From Euzebyella marina (lineage in GTDB: Bacteria; Bacteroidota; Bacteroidia; Flavobacteriales; Flavobacteriaceae), in contig NZ_JACYFK010000003.1 in assembly GCF_014855515.1 (NCBI RefSeq), positions 1-64,000 on the forward strand: a stretch of DNA of 64,000 bases, in the 5' to 3' direction. The notes beneath the pieces are model-generated. The model saw only the letters and a list, made by a program, of their open reading frames with translations, did no database searches and was not told where the DNA came from. Each line of letters opens with the position of its first letter. The stretch's first letter is position 1. Made by a program: the position numbers and the translations under genes. Of the stretch, positions 25,722 to 34,778 are shown piece by piece.

Positions 25722-27957
25722 CCGTGTCGCGTAGGTTTTTGTTGTCAAAGATATTTTCCCCAATTTTTTGGTAGAATACTTCTGGTTTAAAAGGCTTGGT
25801 GATTACATCGTTACATCCCGCTGCATAAAAACTTTCCAAGCTGTCGTCTAAAGAAATGGCGGTCAAGGCCACAATCGGAGTAATCTTATCGAACTTTCTG
25901 ATTTCAATGGTAGCTTCTTCACCCCCGATTCCCGGCATATGAATATCCATCAAAATAGCGTCATATTTATTTTCTTTGGCCAAATCGATTGCTTCCCCGC
26001 CATTATTAGCGATATCACTGGTGATATCTTTTTTGGTAAGCATCTTCTTGGTAATAACCTGGTTGATTTTATTATCCTCGACTATCAATATGTGAAGGCC
26101 GTTGAACTCGAAATCTTTTTCCGATAGCTCAAATGGTACATCGTCTACGATGGCATCTTTACTCTTAACGTCGAGTTCAAAGTAAAACTTACTTCCTTTG
26201 CCCAACTCACTTTCTAACTGAATTTTACTATCAAAAAGACCCAATAGACTTTTTACTATGGTAAGCCCCAAGCCAGACCCACCATATTCACGGTTAATCT
26301 GAATAGAACCCTGCTCGAAACCTTCGAAGATATTTTCTTGTTGATCTTTAGAGATTCCGATGCCGTTATCTTGTACTTCAAAGTACAGCGTTACGTTTTC
26401 TTCTTCTTTTTCGAGCATTTTGGCAACTACCCGTACCTCACCATTCTTTGTAAATTTCAGGGCATTGCCAACTAAGTTCATGAACACCTGAGATAGCTTC
26501 AGAGGATCGCTCATTAGGTGGGAGGGAATATCCTCATCATAATCTAAAATAATGGCGGTCTTGTTGCCTTGAGCACTTTGTTGCAATGAATCAATTACCT
26601 CTTGAAGCACCTTCTTAAGGTTGAACTCTACATTCATTGGCTCAAGCTTATCCGCATCAATTTTGTTGATTTGAAGGATATCATTAATGAAGTTCAATAG
26701 GTAATCTCCTGAAAACTTTAGCGCTTTTAAATGCTCTTTTTGATTCTCGCTTGGGTTCTCTTCCAACAGCAAATGTGTCAAACCGGTGACGGCATATAAA
26801 GGGGTTCTCAACTCATGGCTCACAGTAGACAAGAAATTTGTTTTGGCTTCCATGGCTGTAACAGCGGCATCTCGGGCTGCTTTTAGCTCGGTGTTTTTTG
26901 TTTGGAGAAGATCGTTCGTCTTCAACTTTATTTGATTGTTTCTAAAAAGTGAAACCGCTAAAAGAGTGATAATGATCAGTAGGGCAGAAGTGAGTATAGC
27001 CGCTATATCCGATTGGTTTTTTGATTCGTTCAGTTCCTCAATCTTTTGCTCTTGCCTTCTTATCTCATCGCTCATAAAATCAAACTGAATTTTTTCAGCC
27101 GTCTTTGTCTCGGTCTTCATTTTCGCAATGTTGAAGAGCGAATCTCTGATGTAAAGCAGATTTTTATTATTGGCTAGAGACAGGTCATATCTTCCTTGAC
27201 GCTCATAAATTCTAGTGAGCATTTCATTAGAATCCCATATTTCCTTTGAAAAGGCATTTTTCTTGGCAAGTTTCAATGCACTTTCTCCATTCATGGCGCT
27301 TTCCTCAAGCTTGTCGGTCTTAAGGTAAAGGTCGGCCAAGCCTAGATGGGCCTTGGTAGCTAGGTAATCACTTTCGTATATGTCGGTATTGACAATTAAA
27401 GAATTGAAGTTCTTGGCAGCACTCTCGTACTTATCAAGTTTCATATATATTTGGGCTTCTGCCAGCAGGATATTGTTGAAAAAATTTCGATCATTATTCA
27501 ATTGCTTAGCCTCGTTCAATAAGAAAATAGCCTGAAAGTTTTTTCCATCATGAAATAAAAGAATGGCCTCAATATATTTTTGCATGGCATCGCCATACGG
27601 GTATTCAATGTCTTTTAAAAGTGCCTTTGCCCGATCCCAGAAAAAATAAGTGGTTTCTTCTTTATTTAACTTAAGATAGAGTAGGGCGTGAGCTTGATAA
27701 CTATCGATCAATGCCTTGACATCTTCATTGGCTTCAGCTGATTTAGATGCTTTTTCCAACTCTTCGAGAGCCAAATCGGTTTGGTTGCGATTACTGAAAT
27801 CACGGGCCCGATCTAAGTGTAGTTTAGGTTCGAGAAGTTCAACCGTATCTTGGGAAATAGGTGAGGTTTCTTGGGCAACGACCATTTGAAATGTCAAGAT
27901 TGCTGCAAGAATAACTACTATGTTGTAGTATTTTATATGTTTGAAATCTATTGTCAA
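25714..27957 (-). CDS. Hybrid sensor histidine kinase with TPR sensor and REC domain
   Basis: 747 residues. Signal/anchor (IVVILAAILTFQMVVA), then about six TPR-like repeats (about 40-290) in the periplasm, a coiled segment and a transmembrane helix (AAILTSALLIIITLLAVSLF). A cytoplasmic kinase core follows: H381 in STVSHELRTPL, N box MNLVGNALKF, and G boxes DNGIGIS and GSGLGLTIV. A C-terminal receiver has D671 in ILMDIHMPG. The start is TTG, overlapping the stop of the GAPDH gene as TTGA. The same bases also read as a -7 element (TACATTTG), so coupling versus a separate promoter is unresolved. The receiver is the end of the protein, with no DNA-binding output. Confidence 0.9.
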   Translation of the reverse strand: MTIDFKHIKYYNIVVILAAILTFQMVVAQETSPISQDTVELLEPKLHLDRARDFSNRNQTDLALEELEKASKSAEANEDVKALIDSYQAHALLYLKLNKEETTYFFWDRAKALLKDIEYPYGDAMQKYIEAILLFHDGKNFQAIFLLNEAKQLNNDRNFFNNILLAEAQIYMKLDKYESAAKNFNSLIVNTDIYESDYLATKAHLGLADLYLKTDKLEESAMNGESALKLAKKNAFSKEIWDSNEMLTRIYERQGRYDLSLANNKNLLYIRDSLFNIAKMKTETKTAEKIQFDFMSDEIRRQEQKIEELNESKNQSDIAAILTSALLIIITLLAVSLFRNNQIKLKTNDLLQTKNTELKAARDAAVTAMEAKTNFLSTVSHELRTPLYAVTGLTHLLLEENPSENQKEHLKALKFSGDYLLNFINDILQINKIDADKLEPMNVEFNLKKVLQEVIDSLQQSAQGNKTAIILDYDEDIPSHLMSDPLKLSQVFMNLVGNALKFTKNGEVRVVAKMLEKEEENVTLYFEVQDNGIGISKDQQENIFEGFEQGSIQINREYGGSGLGLTIVKSLLGLFDSKIQLESELGKGSKFYFELDVKSKDAIVDDVPFELSEKDFEFNGLHILIVEDNKINQVITKKMLTKKDITSDIANNGGEAIDLAKENKYDAILMDIHMPGIGGEEATIEIRKFDKITPIVALTAISLDDSLESFYAAGCNDVITKPFKPEVFYQKIGENIFDNKNLRDTVI

Positions 27958-28964
27958 ATGTAATTTTTGCTTCTCAGTAATTGAATTAAATCTACAATTC
28001 TACTGCTATAACCGGTTTCATTATCGTACCAACCGATTATCTTCACCATCTTTCCAATTACAGAAGTCATCTCTGAATCAAACGTACAAGAATGACAACT
28101 ATTGTTTATGTCAATTGACACCAATGGGTTTTCGCTGTATAAAAGTATGTTTTTCAATTCATTGAGCGAATTTTTTCTGAAAGATGAATTTACTTCTTCT
28201 ATACTGGTTTGTCGTTTTACATTGAAAGTGATGTCTGTAAGTGAGCCATTGGGTACTGGTACGCGTATACCGCACCCACCTATAACATCCGATAAATGCG
28301 GGAATATTTTAGTCAAAGCCTTGGCAGCACCTGTGGTAGTCGGCACGATTGATTGACCGGCAGCTCTTGCCCTGCGTAAATCTGAATGAGGTCGGTCGTG
28401 AAGACTTTGATCACTAGTGTATGAATGCACAGTGGTAATGTAGGCCTGTTCAATGCCGCAAAGCTCATCTATGACCTTTATCATAGGAGCTGCGTTATTG
28501 GTGGTACAAGAGGCATTGGAAATAATATCGTCTCCTTCCTGTATGATTGATTCGTTTACTCCCAATACTACCAAGGGTATATCATCTTCAGCTGGAGGAA
28601 CCGAAAGGATTACTTTTTTGGCACCGTTGGTAATATGGTGTTGTAGCGTATCTCGGGTCTTGAACTTTCCTGAACATTCAACAACAACATCTACATCATA
28701 GGCGGACCAATCTATGTTTTCTGGAGAGCTTTCATTGAAAAGAATAATTTCATGGCCTTCTACAACGATAGTTCGGTCACGGTACGTAACCTCAGGTTCA
28801 AAAATGCCATGTATGCTATCGAATTTAAGTAAGTGCGATAAAGTTCGGGCATCTGCCAAATCGTTTATTGCGACTACCTCAAGATTCGATTGGTTTTGTA
28901 ATAAACGGAAGAGGGTTCGACCGATACGACCGAACCCATTTATACCAATTTTGGTTGTTTTCAT
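27954..28964 (-). CDS. gap: Glyceraldehyde-3-phosphate dehydrogenase
   Basis: 336 residues, normal length. NAD-binding GINGFGRIGR (7-16) is followed by AINDLAD, where the Asp after strand 2 favours NAD over NADP. Catalytic C153 in NASCTTNNAAP and the His in TTVHSYTSDQ are present. The second Cys often seen in SCTTNC is Asn here. The C-terminal region WYDNETGYSSRIVDL is conserved. It oxidises glyceraldehyde-3-phosphate in glycolysis or the reverse in gluconeogenesis. Gene order lipA, gap, hybrid kinase on one strand is unusual. The kinase start overlaps the gap stop by 4 bp. It may be a secondary isoform, as no other glycolytic gene is adjacent. Confidence 0.94.
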   Translation of the reverse strand: MKTTKIGINGFGRIGRTLFRLLQNQSNLEVVAINDLADARTLSHLLKFDSIHGIFEPEVTYRDRTIVVEGHEIILFNESSPENIDWSAYDVDVVVECSGKFKTRDTLQHHITNGAKKVILSVPPAEDDIPLVVLGVNESIIQEGDDIISNASCTTNNAAPMIKVIDELCGIEQAYITTVHSYTSDQSLHDRPHSDLRRARAAGQSIVPTTTGAAKALTKIFPHLSDVIGGCGIRVPVPNGSLTDITFNVKRQTSIEEVNSSFRKNSLNELKNILLYSENPLVSIDINNSCHSCTFDSEMTSVIGKMVKIIGWYDNETGYSSRIVDLIQLLRSKNYI

Positions 28965-29008
28965 TGAATATTGAGAAATGGGGTCTATTAATCAGACCCT
29001 CATCTTTT

Positions 29009-29884
29009 TTAATGAATATGTTTGTGAGCTTTGTACGATGAGCGTACCAGGGCGCCACTCTCTACATGCCTAAAGCCCATTTTGAGGCCAAGCTCTTCAT
29101 ATTTTTTAAACTGTTCGGGAAGAATGAATTCTTTCACCGGAAGATGCTTTTTCGAAGGCTGCAAATACTGGCCGATGGTAACTACATCAACTTTTGCATT
29201 TCTCAAATCTTCCATCGTTTCAATGACCTCTTCCTCCAACTCTCCCAAACCTAGCATTATACCCGACTTCGTTCTGTTAGCCCCGCTGTCCTTTAGATAA
29301 CGCAGAACTTCAAGGCTACGCTCGTACTTGGCCTGTATTCGTACCTCTCGAGTAAGTCTTTTAACGGTTTCCATATTATGGGAAACTACTTCAGGGGCTA
29401 CCTTGACGATTCGGTCTAAATGCCTTTCAATTCCCTGAAAATCGGGAATTAGGGTTTCTAAGGTCGTTTCGGGGTTCATTCGTCTGATAGCCTTTACGGT
29501 TTCTGCCCAAATGATAGATCCCATATCTTTTAAATCATCTCTGTCGACCGATGTAACTACCGCATGTTTGATGCCCATTATCTTAATGGAACGGGCTACT
29601 TTTTCAGGCTCTGCCCAATCGACTGTCGAGGGTCTTCCTGTCTTCACCCCGCAGAAACCACATGACCGGGTACAAACGTTACCTAAAATCATAAAGGTGG
29701 CAGTACCTTCTCCCCAGCATTCGCCCATATTGGGGCAACTACCGGAAGTACAAATGGTATGAAGGTCATATTTATCTACCAGCCCTCTTAATTGTGTATA
29801 TTTTTTTCCCGTGGGAAGTTTGACCCTGAGCCATTTCGGCTTTCCTTTTGGGGGTGCTACACTTGCTACGGTCTCTGTACTCAT
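29009..29884 (-). CDS. lipA: Lipoyl synthase
   Basis: 291 residues. Two cysteine triads bind the two 4Fe-4S clusters: C45, C50, C56 ([13 protein letters not shown], auxiliary cluster) and C71, C75, C78 (CTRSCGFC, radical-SAM CxxxCxxC). The C-terminal RSSYKAHK Ser region needed for the auxiliary cluster is present. It inserts sulfur into octanoyl groups on lipoyl-carrier domains of pyruvate and oxoglutarate dehydrogenases. A TATATTTG -7 element lies 18 bp upstream. GAPDH follows after 44 bp and may be read through. Confidence 0.97.
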   Translation of the reverse strand: MSTETVASVAPPKGKPKWLRVKLPTGKKYTQLRGLVDKYDLHTICTSGSCPNMGECWGEGTATFMILGNVCTRSCGFCGVKTGRPSTVDWAEPEKVARSIKIMGIKHAVVTSVDRDDLKDMGSIIWAETVKAIRRMNPETTLETLIPDFQGIERHLDRIVKVAPEVVSHNMETVKRLTREVRIQAKYERSLEVLRYLKDSGANRTKSGIMLGLGELEEEVIETMEDLRNAKVDVVTIGQYLQPSKKHLPVKEFILPEQFKKYEELGLKMGFRHVESGALVRSSYKAHKHIH

Positions 29885-29901
29885 GTTTAACTAATTTTAT
29901 A

Positions 29902-29909
29902 CAAATATA
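29902..29909 (-). promoter_or_regulatory. -7 element TATATTTG before lipA
   Basis: A consensus TAnnTTTG on the minus strand leaves a leader of roughly 12 nt before the ATG at 29884. No clear -33 element was identified. Confidence 0.5.
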
Positions 29910-30002
29910 CGAACTATTAAATCCATTTAAGGTAACTCGCCGATTTGAAGAGTTTCCATACCGTCATTTTCAAAACTTGAAATTTTTAATATGGACAATG
30001 AT

Positions 30003-30557
30003 CTATTTCGTGCCCTTAATTACTTGGGCCAATAATTTTTTCGCCCTTAGAAGTTTTACTTTTACATTGTTGATGGGTTCATTGAGCTCTTCGGCAATGT
30101 CTGCATAACTTAGCTCTTTGAAGTACCTAAGATTGATAACTTCTTGATAATGGGGTTTAAGTTTTTTAATGTGAAGTAAAAGGTTGGCTAAATTCTGTTC
30201 GGTTATCAAAAGATCTTCGGCAGAAGGAGCATCATCCAATACTTTCTTTACGGAATCTTGATTTTCCCCAATTTCGACACTTTTCTTACGCTTTCTGATG
30301 AGGTCGACGTGAATATTCTTTGAAATGGCTATTAACCAAGTCTTAAATTCATAATTATTGTCGTAAGTGTGCAGTTTGTCAAATGCCTTTGAGAAAGTCT
30401 GTATGGTAATGTCTTCGGCATCGTTCTCGTTTTCGGTACGTTTTAACTGAAAACCGTAAACACCGTTCCAAAATCTATCGAGCAATGAGCTATAGGCAAT
30501 CTGATTGCCCGAGAGGGCTTTTTTAATAGTGCTTTGGATATCTTCAGCTTCTGCCAA
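30003..30557 (-). CDS. ECF-type RNA polymerase sigma factor
   Basis: 184 residues from a TTG start. No ATG is available before the conserved region. Region 2 contains RTENENDAEDITIQTFSKAFDKLHTYDNNYEFKTWL read in two parts around the DAED motif, and region 4 the helix-turn-helix LRYFKELSYADIAEELNEPINNVKVKL. No anti-sigma gene is adjacent. Flavobacterial homologues of this type are conserved as single genes next to lipA and a small Cys-containing protein, which agrees with the neighbours here. Targets are unknown. Confidence 0.9.
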   Translation of the reverse strand: MAEAEDIQSTIKKALSGNQIAYSSLLDRFWNGVYGFQLKRTENENDAEDITIQTFSKAFDKLHTYDNNYEFKTWLIAISKNIHVDLIRKRKKSVEIGENQDSVKKVLDDAPSAEDLLITEQNLANLLLHIKKLKPHYQEVINLRYFKELSYADIAEELNEPINNVKVKLLRAKKLLAQVIKGTK

Positions 30558-30574
30558 TAGCGGGGGTTGTTAGG

Positions 30575-30793
30575 TTAAATTTGTGTTTGAAGTTTAGACG
30601 AATCTTCTTTTCGGCAATCTTGCTCATCGGGCATTTTACCGCACATGCTACAAGCTTCGCCATCTTTATTTAAAAACGGACTTTGGCTTGCACAAGTTCC
30701 GGCAAATTTTCCATCTTTTTTTGCCCAAATTTTTATGGCGATTCCGGCGAATGCAACCGCCATCAAAGCTACGGTAAGCAATATCAACTTCAT
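30575..30793 (-). CDS. Small Cys-containing membrane protein
   Basis: 72 residues. One N-terminal transmembrane helix (MKLILLTVALMAVAFAGIAIKIW) precedes a short soluble tail with five cysteines, GTCASQSPFLN and ACSMCGKMPDEQDC. The CxxC and spacing suggest a metal- or FeS-binding site, but no family function is known. It lies 17 bp upstream of the ECF sigma gene on the same strand. A well-formed promoter (TATCTTTG) precedes it, so it is a real expressed small gene and probably the first gene of that transcript. Confidence 0.75.
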   Translation of the reverse strand: MKLILLTVALMAVAFAGIAIKIWAKKDGKFAGTCASQSPFLNKDGEACSMCGKMPDEQDCRKEDSSKLQTQI

Positions 30794-30810
30794 ATCAGAT
30801 ATCTTTTATG

Positions 30811-30818
30811 CAAAGATA
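30811..30818 (-). promoter_or_regulatory. -7 element TATCTTTG for the small membrane protein gene
   Basis: Minus-strand TATCTTTG, with a TTTG 17 bp further upstream acting as the -33 element. It starts right after, and partly shares sequence with, the terminator hairpin of the upstream anti-sigma operon. Confidence 0.55.
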
Positions 30819-30824
30819 CAAAAT

Positions 30825-30852
30825 AAGCCCCGAAACAAAAGTCTCGAGGCTT
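30825..30852 (-). terminator. Terminator of the sigma/anti-sigma operon
   Basis: The minus strand forms a 9-bp stem AAGCCTCGA / TCGGGGCTT containing one U-G pair, then TATTTTG. On the plus strand the same pair is a C-A mismatch, so the orientation is minus. Confidence 0.6.
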
Positions 30853-30880
30853 TGGATATATAAGTGTTTAAAGTTGATTT

Positions 30881-31639
30881 CTAGTAAGCGAGATTGGCTA
30901 CGATGTTTTCTACCGTCGGGGTATTGTTACCGCCCTTCGGTTCAATAGTAATGTAGCTTATAGCTTTATCTGCATAAGGCAGTGCCAATAATTTTTCTTG
31001 GCTATCGGCTTCGTGAATTATACCAAGATTCACCATTTCACCGTTAACCTCTGCCCACATCTGGTAACATTGGTCTTCCGGTAGATTAGGTAATTTGCTC
31101 ACATTAATGTAAGAAAGTCGTTTAACGGGATTGATGTAAGCAACTGCTTTCAATTCTTTTGCCTTCTTATTGCCCTTAACACTAACTTTTTTGGTTTCAG
31201 GGTTTTGAAGAACAATGAACTGGTTGCGAACATCTTCTAATTGAGCTCTCATCGTTTCCTCAAGATTATCGATCTTGTTGTTCACGATAGCATTCTCTTC
31301 TTGAAGACTCTGGTTTTGGTCCCAAAAGAAAAAGCTCGCGCCGAAAGACATTAGAATAGCTATGGTTGCGGCTACGGCCAACCTGTAGTACTTTTTTCTC
31401 CCGACATGCTCTCTTCTTACCTTTTTTATTATTTCGTCTTTAAGGGCATCGGGCGCCTTTACGGCAAATAGCTTGGAGTAGGTCTCCAAATTTTCCTGTA
31501 GTTCGTTATAGGCATCACGCACTTCAGGGTACATGGCAATATAACGTTCGGCTTGTAAGGTCTCTTCTTGGGTTGCATTTCCAATCAGGTACTTTTCAAG
31601 TATATCCGAATCTAAAAACTGTTTTATTTTCTCTTTCAT
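30881..31639 (-). CDS. Anti-sigma factor (RskA-type, membrane)
   Basis: 252 residues. The N-terminal zinc-less anti-sigma domain (LEKYLIGNATQEETLQAERYIAMYPEVRDAY) is typical of FecR/RskA-type regulators. One transmembrane helix (AVAATIAILMSFGASFFFW, about 105-123) follows, then a short coiled coil and the periplasmic RskA C-terminal domain ending in KGGNNTPT. It sits 7 bp downstream of its cognate ECF sigma gene. It is expected to hold the sigma factor at the membrane and release it on an envelope signal. The signal is unknown. Confidence 0.9.
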   Translation of the reverse strand: MKEKIKQFLDSDILEKYLIGNATQEETLQAERYIAMYPEVRDAYNELQENLETYSKLFAVKAPDALKDEIIKKVRREHVGRKKYYRLAVAATIAILMSFGASFFFWDQNQSLQEENAIVNNKIDNLEETMRAQLEDVRNQFIVLQNPETKKVSVKGNKKAKELKAVAYINPVKRLSYINVSKLPNLPEDQCYQMWAEVNGEMVNLGIIHEADSQEKLLALPYADKAISYITIEPKGGNNTPTVENIVANLAY

Positions 31640-31646
31640 GATGTTG

Positions 31647-32210
31647 TTATATCATATTCATCGATAGGACTAAAATCATCGTAGGACCATAAATTTTTCT
31701 AAGTTCTCTCAGTCCAATTTTTAATCTAGACTTGATGGTTCCCAGGGGTATATCAAGTTCATCGCTCGCCTCTTGTTGTGTCATGCCTTGAAAAAATAAG
31801 GCATCTAACACAATTTGATATTTTGGCTCAATCTTGTCAAGATTCTCTCGAACGTCCATGAACTCTGGTCTAGTACTATTGACGCCCAAATTATATACGT
31901 CTGAAACATCAATTTGGATTTCTTTATCTGATTTTGTATTGACACTTCTTAATTTATCGATGGCCGTATTTCTGGTTATTCGAAAAAGCCACGTAAAAAG
32001 TTTTGCTTTTGAAGCATCGTATGAATCAGATTTTTTCCAAATTTTTACAAAACTCTCCTGAAGTACGTCTTGGGCAAGTTCTTCGTTTCTAACTACCTTG
32101 TTAGCAACCCCTAACAAGGTGTCTCCGTAATGCTCATACAGTAAAGAAATGGCCTTTTCATTACGCTCTTGAAGCAATTCTACAATGTGTTTCTCAAGTA
32201 AGGTGCTCAT
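31647..32210 (-). CDS. ECF-type RNA polymerase sigma factor with adjacent anti-sigma
   Basis: 187 residues. Region 2 is NEELAQDVLQESFVKIWKKSDSY, with the promoter-melting segment FTWLFRITRNTAIDKLR. Region 4 helix-turn-helix is GMTQQEASDELDIPLGTIKSRLKIGLRELR. The sequence resembles SigK/SigL-like group ECF factors that are controlled by RskA. The anti-sigma gene follows after 7 bp. The upstream 208-bp gap holds two hairpins and no clear consensus -7, so the operon may be autoregulated by its own sigma factor (inference). Confidence 0.92.
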   Translation of the reverse strand: MSTLLEKHIVELLQERNEKAISLLYEHYGDTLLGVANKVVRNEELAQDVLQESFVKIWKKSDSYDASKAKLFTWLFRITRNTAIDKLRSVNTKSDKEIQIDVSDVYNLGVNSTRPEFMDVRENLDKIEPKYQIVLDALFFQGMTQQEASDELDIPLGTIKSRLKIGLRELRKIYGPTMILVLSMNMI

Positions 32211-32339
32211 AAATTTTGGTAGGTCTCAAAAAAAATTTGATTTTTGGGCATCCAACCGGGTAGTTTAGTCCGTATATGTTGAAACGCTAAATTATAAAAT
32301 TGATTGTTATATAGGCGTTTTGTGAAAATATTAATGAAT

Positions 32340-32366
32340 AAATGTGCACTTGGTAACTGCACATTT
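32340..32366. terminator. Hairpin terminator candidate upstream of the sigma operon
   Basis: A perfect 9-bp inverted repeat AAATGTGCA / TGCACATTT with a 9-nt loop. The + strand continues AATTTTT, the minus strand ATTCATT. It probably ends murB transcripts, which read leftward. Confidence 0.5.
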
Positions 32367-32390
32367 AATTTTTGGTTAGTTTGGTTTGGT

Positions 32391-32422
32391 ATAACCCCTG
32401 AAGAGCTTTCTTTGGGGGTTAT
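32391..32422. terminator. Hairpin spanning the murB stop codon
   Basis: ATAACCCC / GGGGTTAT, 8 bp with a 16-nt loop, overlapping the murB stop (32419-32421). No T-run follows on the murB strand, so it may protect the 3' end rather than terminate. Confidence 0.4.
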
Positions 32423-33435
32423 TTTATGATATTAACCTCAGGTTCAATCTTTATGCCGAAGTTTTTATCTACCTCTTCTATAATGCGATAGGCAAGTTTT
32501 AAGATATCTACGCCAGTGGCATGACCATGGTTCACCAAAACCAATGCTTGGTTTTTATGCACACCTGCATCGCCAAATCTTTTTCCTTTAAATCCACTTT
32601 GCTCGATCAACCAACCCGCAGGTATTTTGTATTCATGTTCGCTTACTTGATAAAAAGGTGCTTTGGAGTTTTTTTCGATAAACTTTTTAAAAGTAGATTC
32701 ATTCACCACTGGATTTTTAAAAAAACTGCCGCTATTACCTAAAACTGTTGGGTCGGGTAGTTTTTCTCTTCTGATTGCTATTACAGCATCTGAAATGTCT
32801 TTTATAGAAGGCTCGACAATTTGCCGCTCATTCAATTTTGCCTCAATGGCTCCATAAGAAGTATTTTTCTTATGTCCTTTTTTAGTTAGTTCAAATATGA
32901 CAGAAGTGATGATGAACTTACCTTTTCCTTCGTTTTTAAAAAATGAATCTCTATACCCAAATTGGCATTCGGCATTAGTGAAGTTCTTCAGTTGTTGGTC
33001 ACTGATTCGCATAGCTTCACAGCTAACCATTACGTCTTTTAACTCAACCCCATAAGCGCCAATATTCTGTATGGGCGCCGTGCCGGTATTTCCGGGTATT
33101 AATGACATGTTTTCCAACCCTCCATAGCCTTGTTCTAATGTCCACATGACCATGTCATGCCAATTTTCACCTGCCATTACCTTTATTTGAACGGTTTCGT
33201 TGTTTTGGTCGACGACTTCAATCCCCTTGAGATTGATATGTAACACAAGAGCGTCAATATCTTTGGTAAGCAGCATATTACTGCCACCGCTGATAATAAA
33301 CTTATGTGGGTGTTCTTTTAATTGTAGGGCTTGCTTTAAATCTGCAATGTGGTTTATTTCATAGAAGTATTTTGCCCTTACATCAATGCCGAAAGTGTTG
33401 TATGTCTTAAGAGAGGTATTTGACTTGATATCCAT
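32419..33435 (-). CDS. murB: UDP-N-acetylenolpyruvoylglucosamine reductase
   Basis: 338 residues, type I MurB. FAD-binding motifs are ISGGSNMLL and YGGLENMSLIPGNTGTAPIQNIGAYGVEL. The catalytic Ser is in LGNSGSFFKNP, and the C-terminal Glu region is near EEVDKNFGIKIEPEVNII. It reduces UDP-GlcNAc-enolpyruvate to UDP-MurNAc with NADPH, an early cytoplasmic step of peptidoglycan synthesis. The start overlaps the stop of the aminotransferase gene by one base (TAATG), implying cotranslation. Confidence 0.96.
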   Translation of the reverse strand: MDIKSNTSLKTYNTFGIDVRAKYFYEINHIADLKQALQLKEHPHKFIISGGSNMLLTKDIDALVLHINLKGIEVVDQNNETVQIKVMAGENWHDMVMWTLEQGYGGLENMSLIPGNTGTAPIQNIGAYGVELKDVMVSCEAMRISDQQLKNFTNAECQFGYRDSFFKNEGKGKFIITSVIFELTKKGHKKNTSYGAIEAKLNERQIVEPSIKDISDAVIAIRREKLPDPTVLGNSGSFFKNPVVNESTFKKFIEKNSKAPFYQVSEHEYKIPAGWLIEQSGFKGKRFGDAGVHKNQALVLVNHGHATGVDILKLAYRIIEEVDKNFGIKIEPEVNIIK

Positions 33436-34625
33436 TAGCCTTTATAACTATTTAAGGCCTGCTTTAGTATGCTCACGGCCCTTTTTAAGCTCTCTTTTTC
33501 CAATACATAAGCAATTCGTACTTGGTTCTTGCCGTACCCTTCGCTAGCATAGAAGCCAGCTGCCGGGGCAACCATGACAGTTTCGCCATCCACATTAAAA
33601 TCGCTCAACAACCATTGTGCGAAATGATCGGTATCCGATACCGGTAACTCTGCAATACAGTAAAAAGCACCTTGCGGCCTGCCAATTTTTACACCATCAA
33701 TTTTTGACAATTCAGCAATCAATAAGTCTCTTCTTCCTAAGTATTCCTCTTTCACCTCTTCGAAGTAGCTTTGAGGTGTGTCCAATGCGGCTTCGCTTGC
33801 AATTTGTGCGAATGTCGGCGGCGATAACCTCGCTTGCGCGAATTTTATGGCGGTTCTTACAACTTCTTTATTTTTACTGACCATACAACCAATTCTGGCG
33901 CCACACATGCTGTACCTCTTTGAAACGGAGTCGACTATGATGGCATTCTGCTCTAATCCGTTTTCTTGAAGAATGGAGTAATGTTTTCGTCCATCATAGG
34001 TAAACTCTCTGTACACTTCGTCTGATATTAGAAAAATATCATGCTTCTTGACAATCTCGGCCAGTTGGCCGATTTCTTCAGGTGTATAAAGGTAACCTGT
34101 TGGGTTGCCCGGGTTGCAAATTAAAATGGCCTTGGTTCTATCTGTAATCAGTTTTTCAAACTCAGAAATAGGGGGTAAGGCAAAGTTGTTCTCAATACTC
34201 GAAACTATGGGAACCACGTTCACGCCCGCTGCTGTGGCAAAACCATTATAGTTCGCATAAAAAGGTTCAGGAACGATTATTTCGTCACCAAAATCGGTAA
34301 TACTGCCAATAGTGAACGATAAGGCCTCAGATCCACCTGTGGTAACGATGATATCTTGTGCTGTTACCGAAATATCATTTTTGGCGTAGTAACCTGCCAA
34401 TTTTTGACGGTATTCTTCTGATCCCTCGGTTCTGCTGTACTCGACAATCTCAAGGTTGTTGTTTTTAACGGCATCTAGAGCTACTTGAGGTGTTTTAATG
34501 TCTGGTTGGCCAATGTTCAAATGAATTACATTAACTCCCCTCTTTTTCGCTTCTTCGGCAAAAGGAACTAGTTTTCTAATCGGTGATTGCGGCATTAAGC
34601 GCCCTTTCTCTGATACTGACGGCAT
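33435..34625 (-). CDS. Class I/II PLP-dependent aminotransferase (aspartate-aminotransferase-like)
   Basis: 396 residues from ATG 34625. An in-frame TTG 36 bp upstream would add an atypical leader. Key features are LNIGQPDIKTP at the N-terminus, VTTGGSEALSF for PLP phosphate binding, ICNPGNPTGYLY, LISDEVYREFTYDG and the Schiff-base lysine in DSVSKRYSMCGARIG. It belongs to fold type I, aspartate/aromatic aminotransferase group. The amino-acid substrate cannot be assigned. It is the first gene of a two-gene operon with murB. A TATTTTAG about 48 bp upstream is a possible -7. Confidence 0.93.
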   Translation of the reverse strand: MPSVSEKGRLMPQSPIRKLVPFAEEAKKRGVNVIHLNIGQPDIKTPQVALDAVKNNNLEIVEYSRTEGSEEYRQKLAGYYAKNDISVTAQDIIVTTGGSEALSFTIGSITDFGDEIIVPEPFYANYNGFATAAGVNVVPIVSSIENNFALPPISEFEKLITDRTKAILICNPGNPTGYLYTPEEIGQLAEIVKKHDIFLISDEVYREFTYDGRKHYSILQENGLEQNAIIVDSVSKRYSMCGARIGCMVSKNKEVVRTAIKFAQARLSPPTFAQIASEAALDTPQSYFEEVKEEYLGRRDLLIAELSKIDGVKIGRPQGAFYCIAELPVSDTDHFAQWLLSDFNVDGETVMVAPAAGFYASEGYGKNQVRIAYVLEKESLKRAVSILKQALNSYKG

Positions 34626-34778
34626 AAAAAATGAAATTTTTGACAAAAGTGCTAAATCCAATTCGATAAAACTAAAATAGCGGCTGGTATTTGATTGTTA
34701 TCTAGATTGTTAAAATTTAGGCAGGGAGTCATAAATATTTGTAAATTGATAAGAATTGAAGGTTTAATTTGAAGAAAG

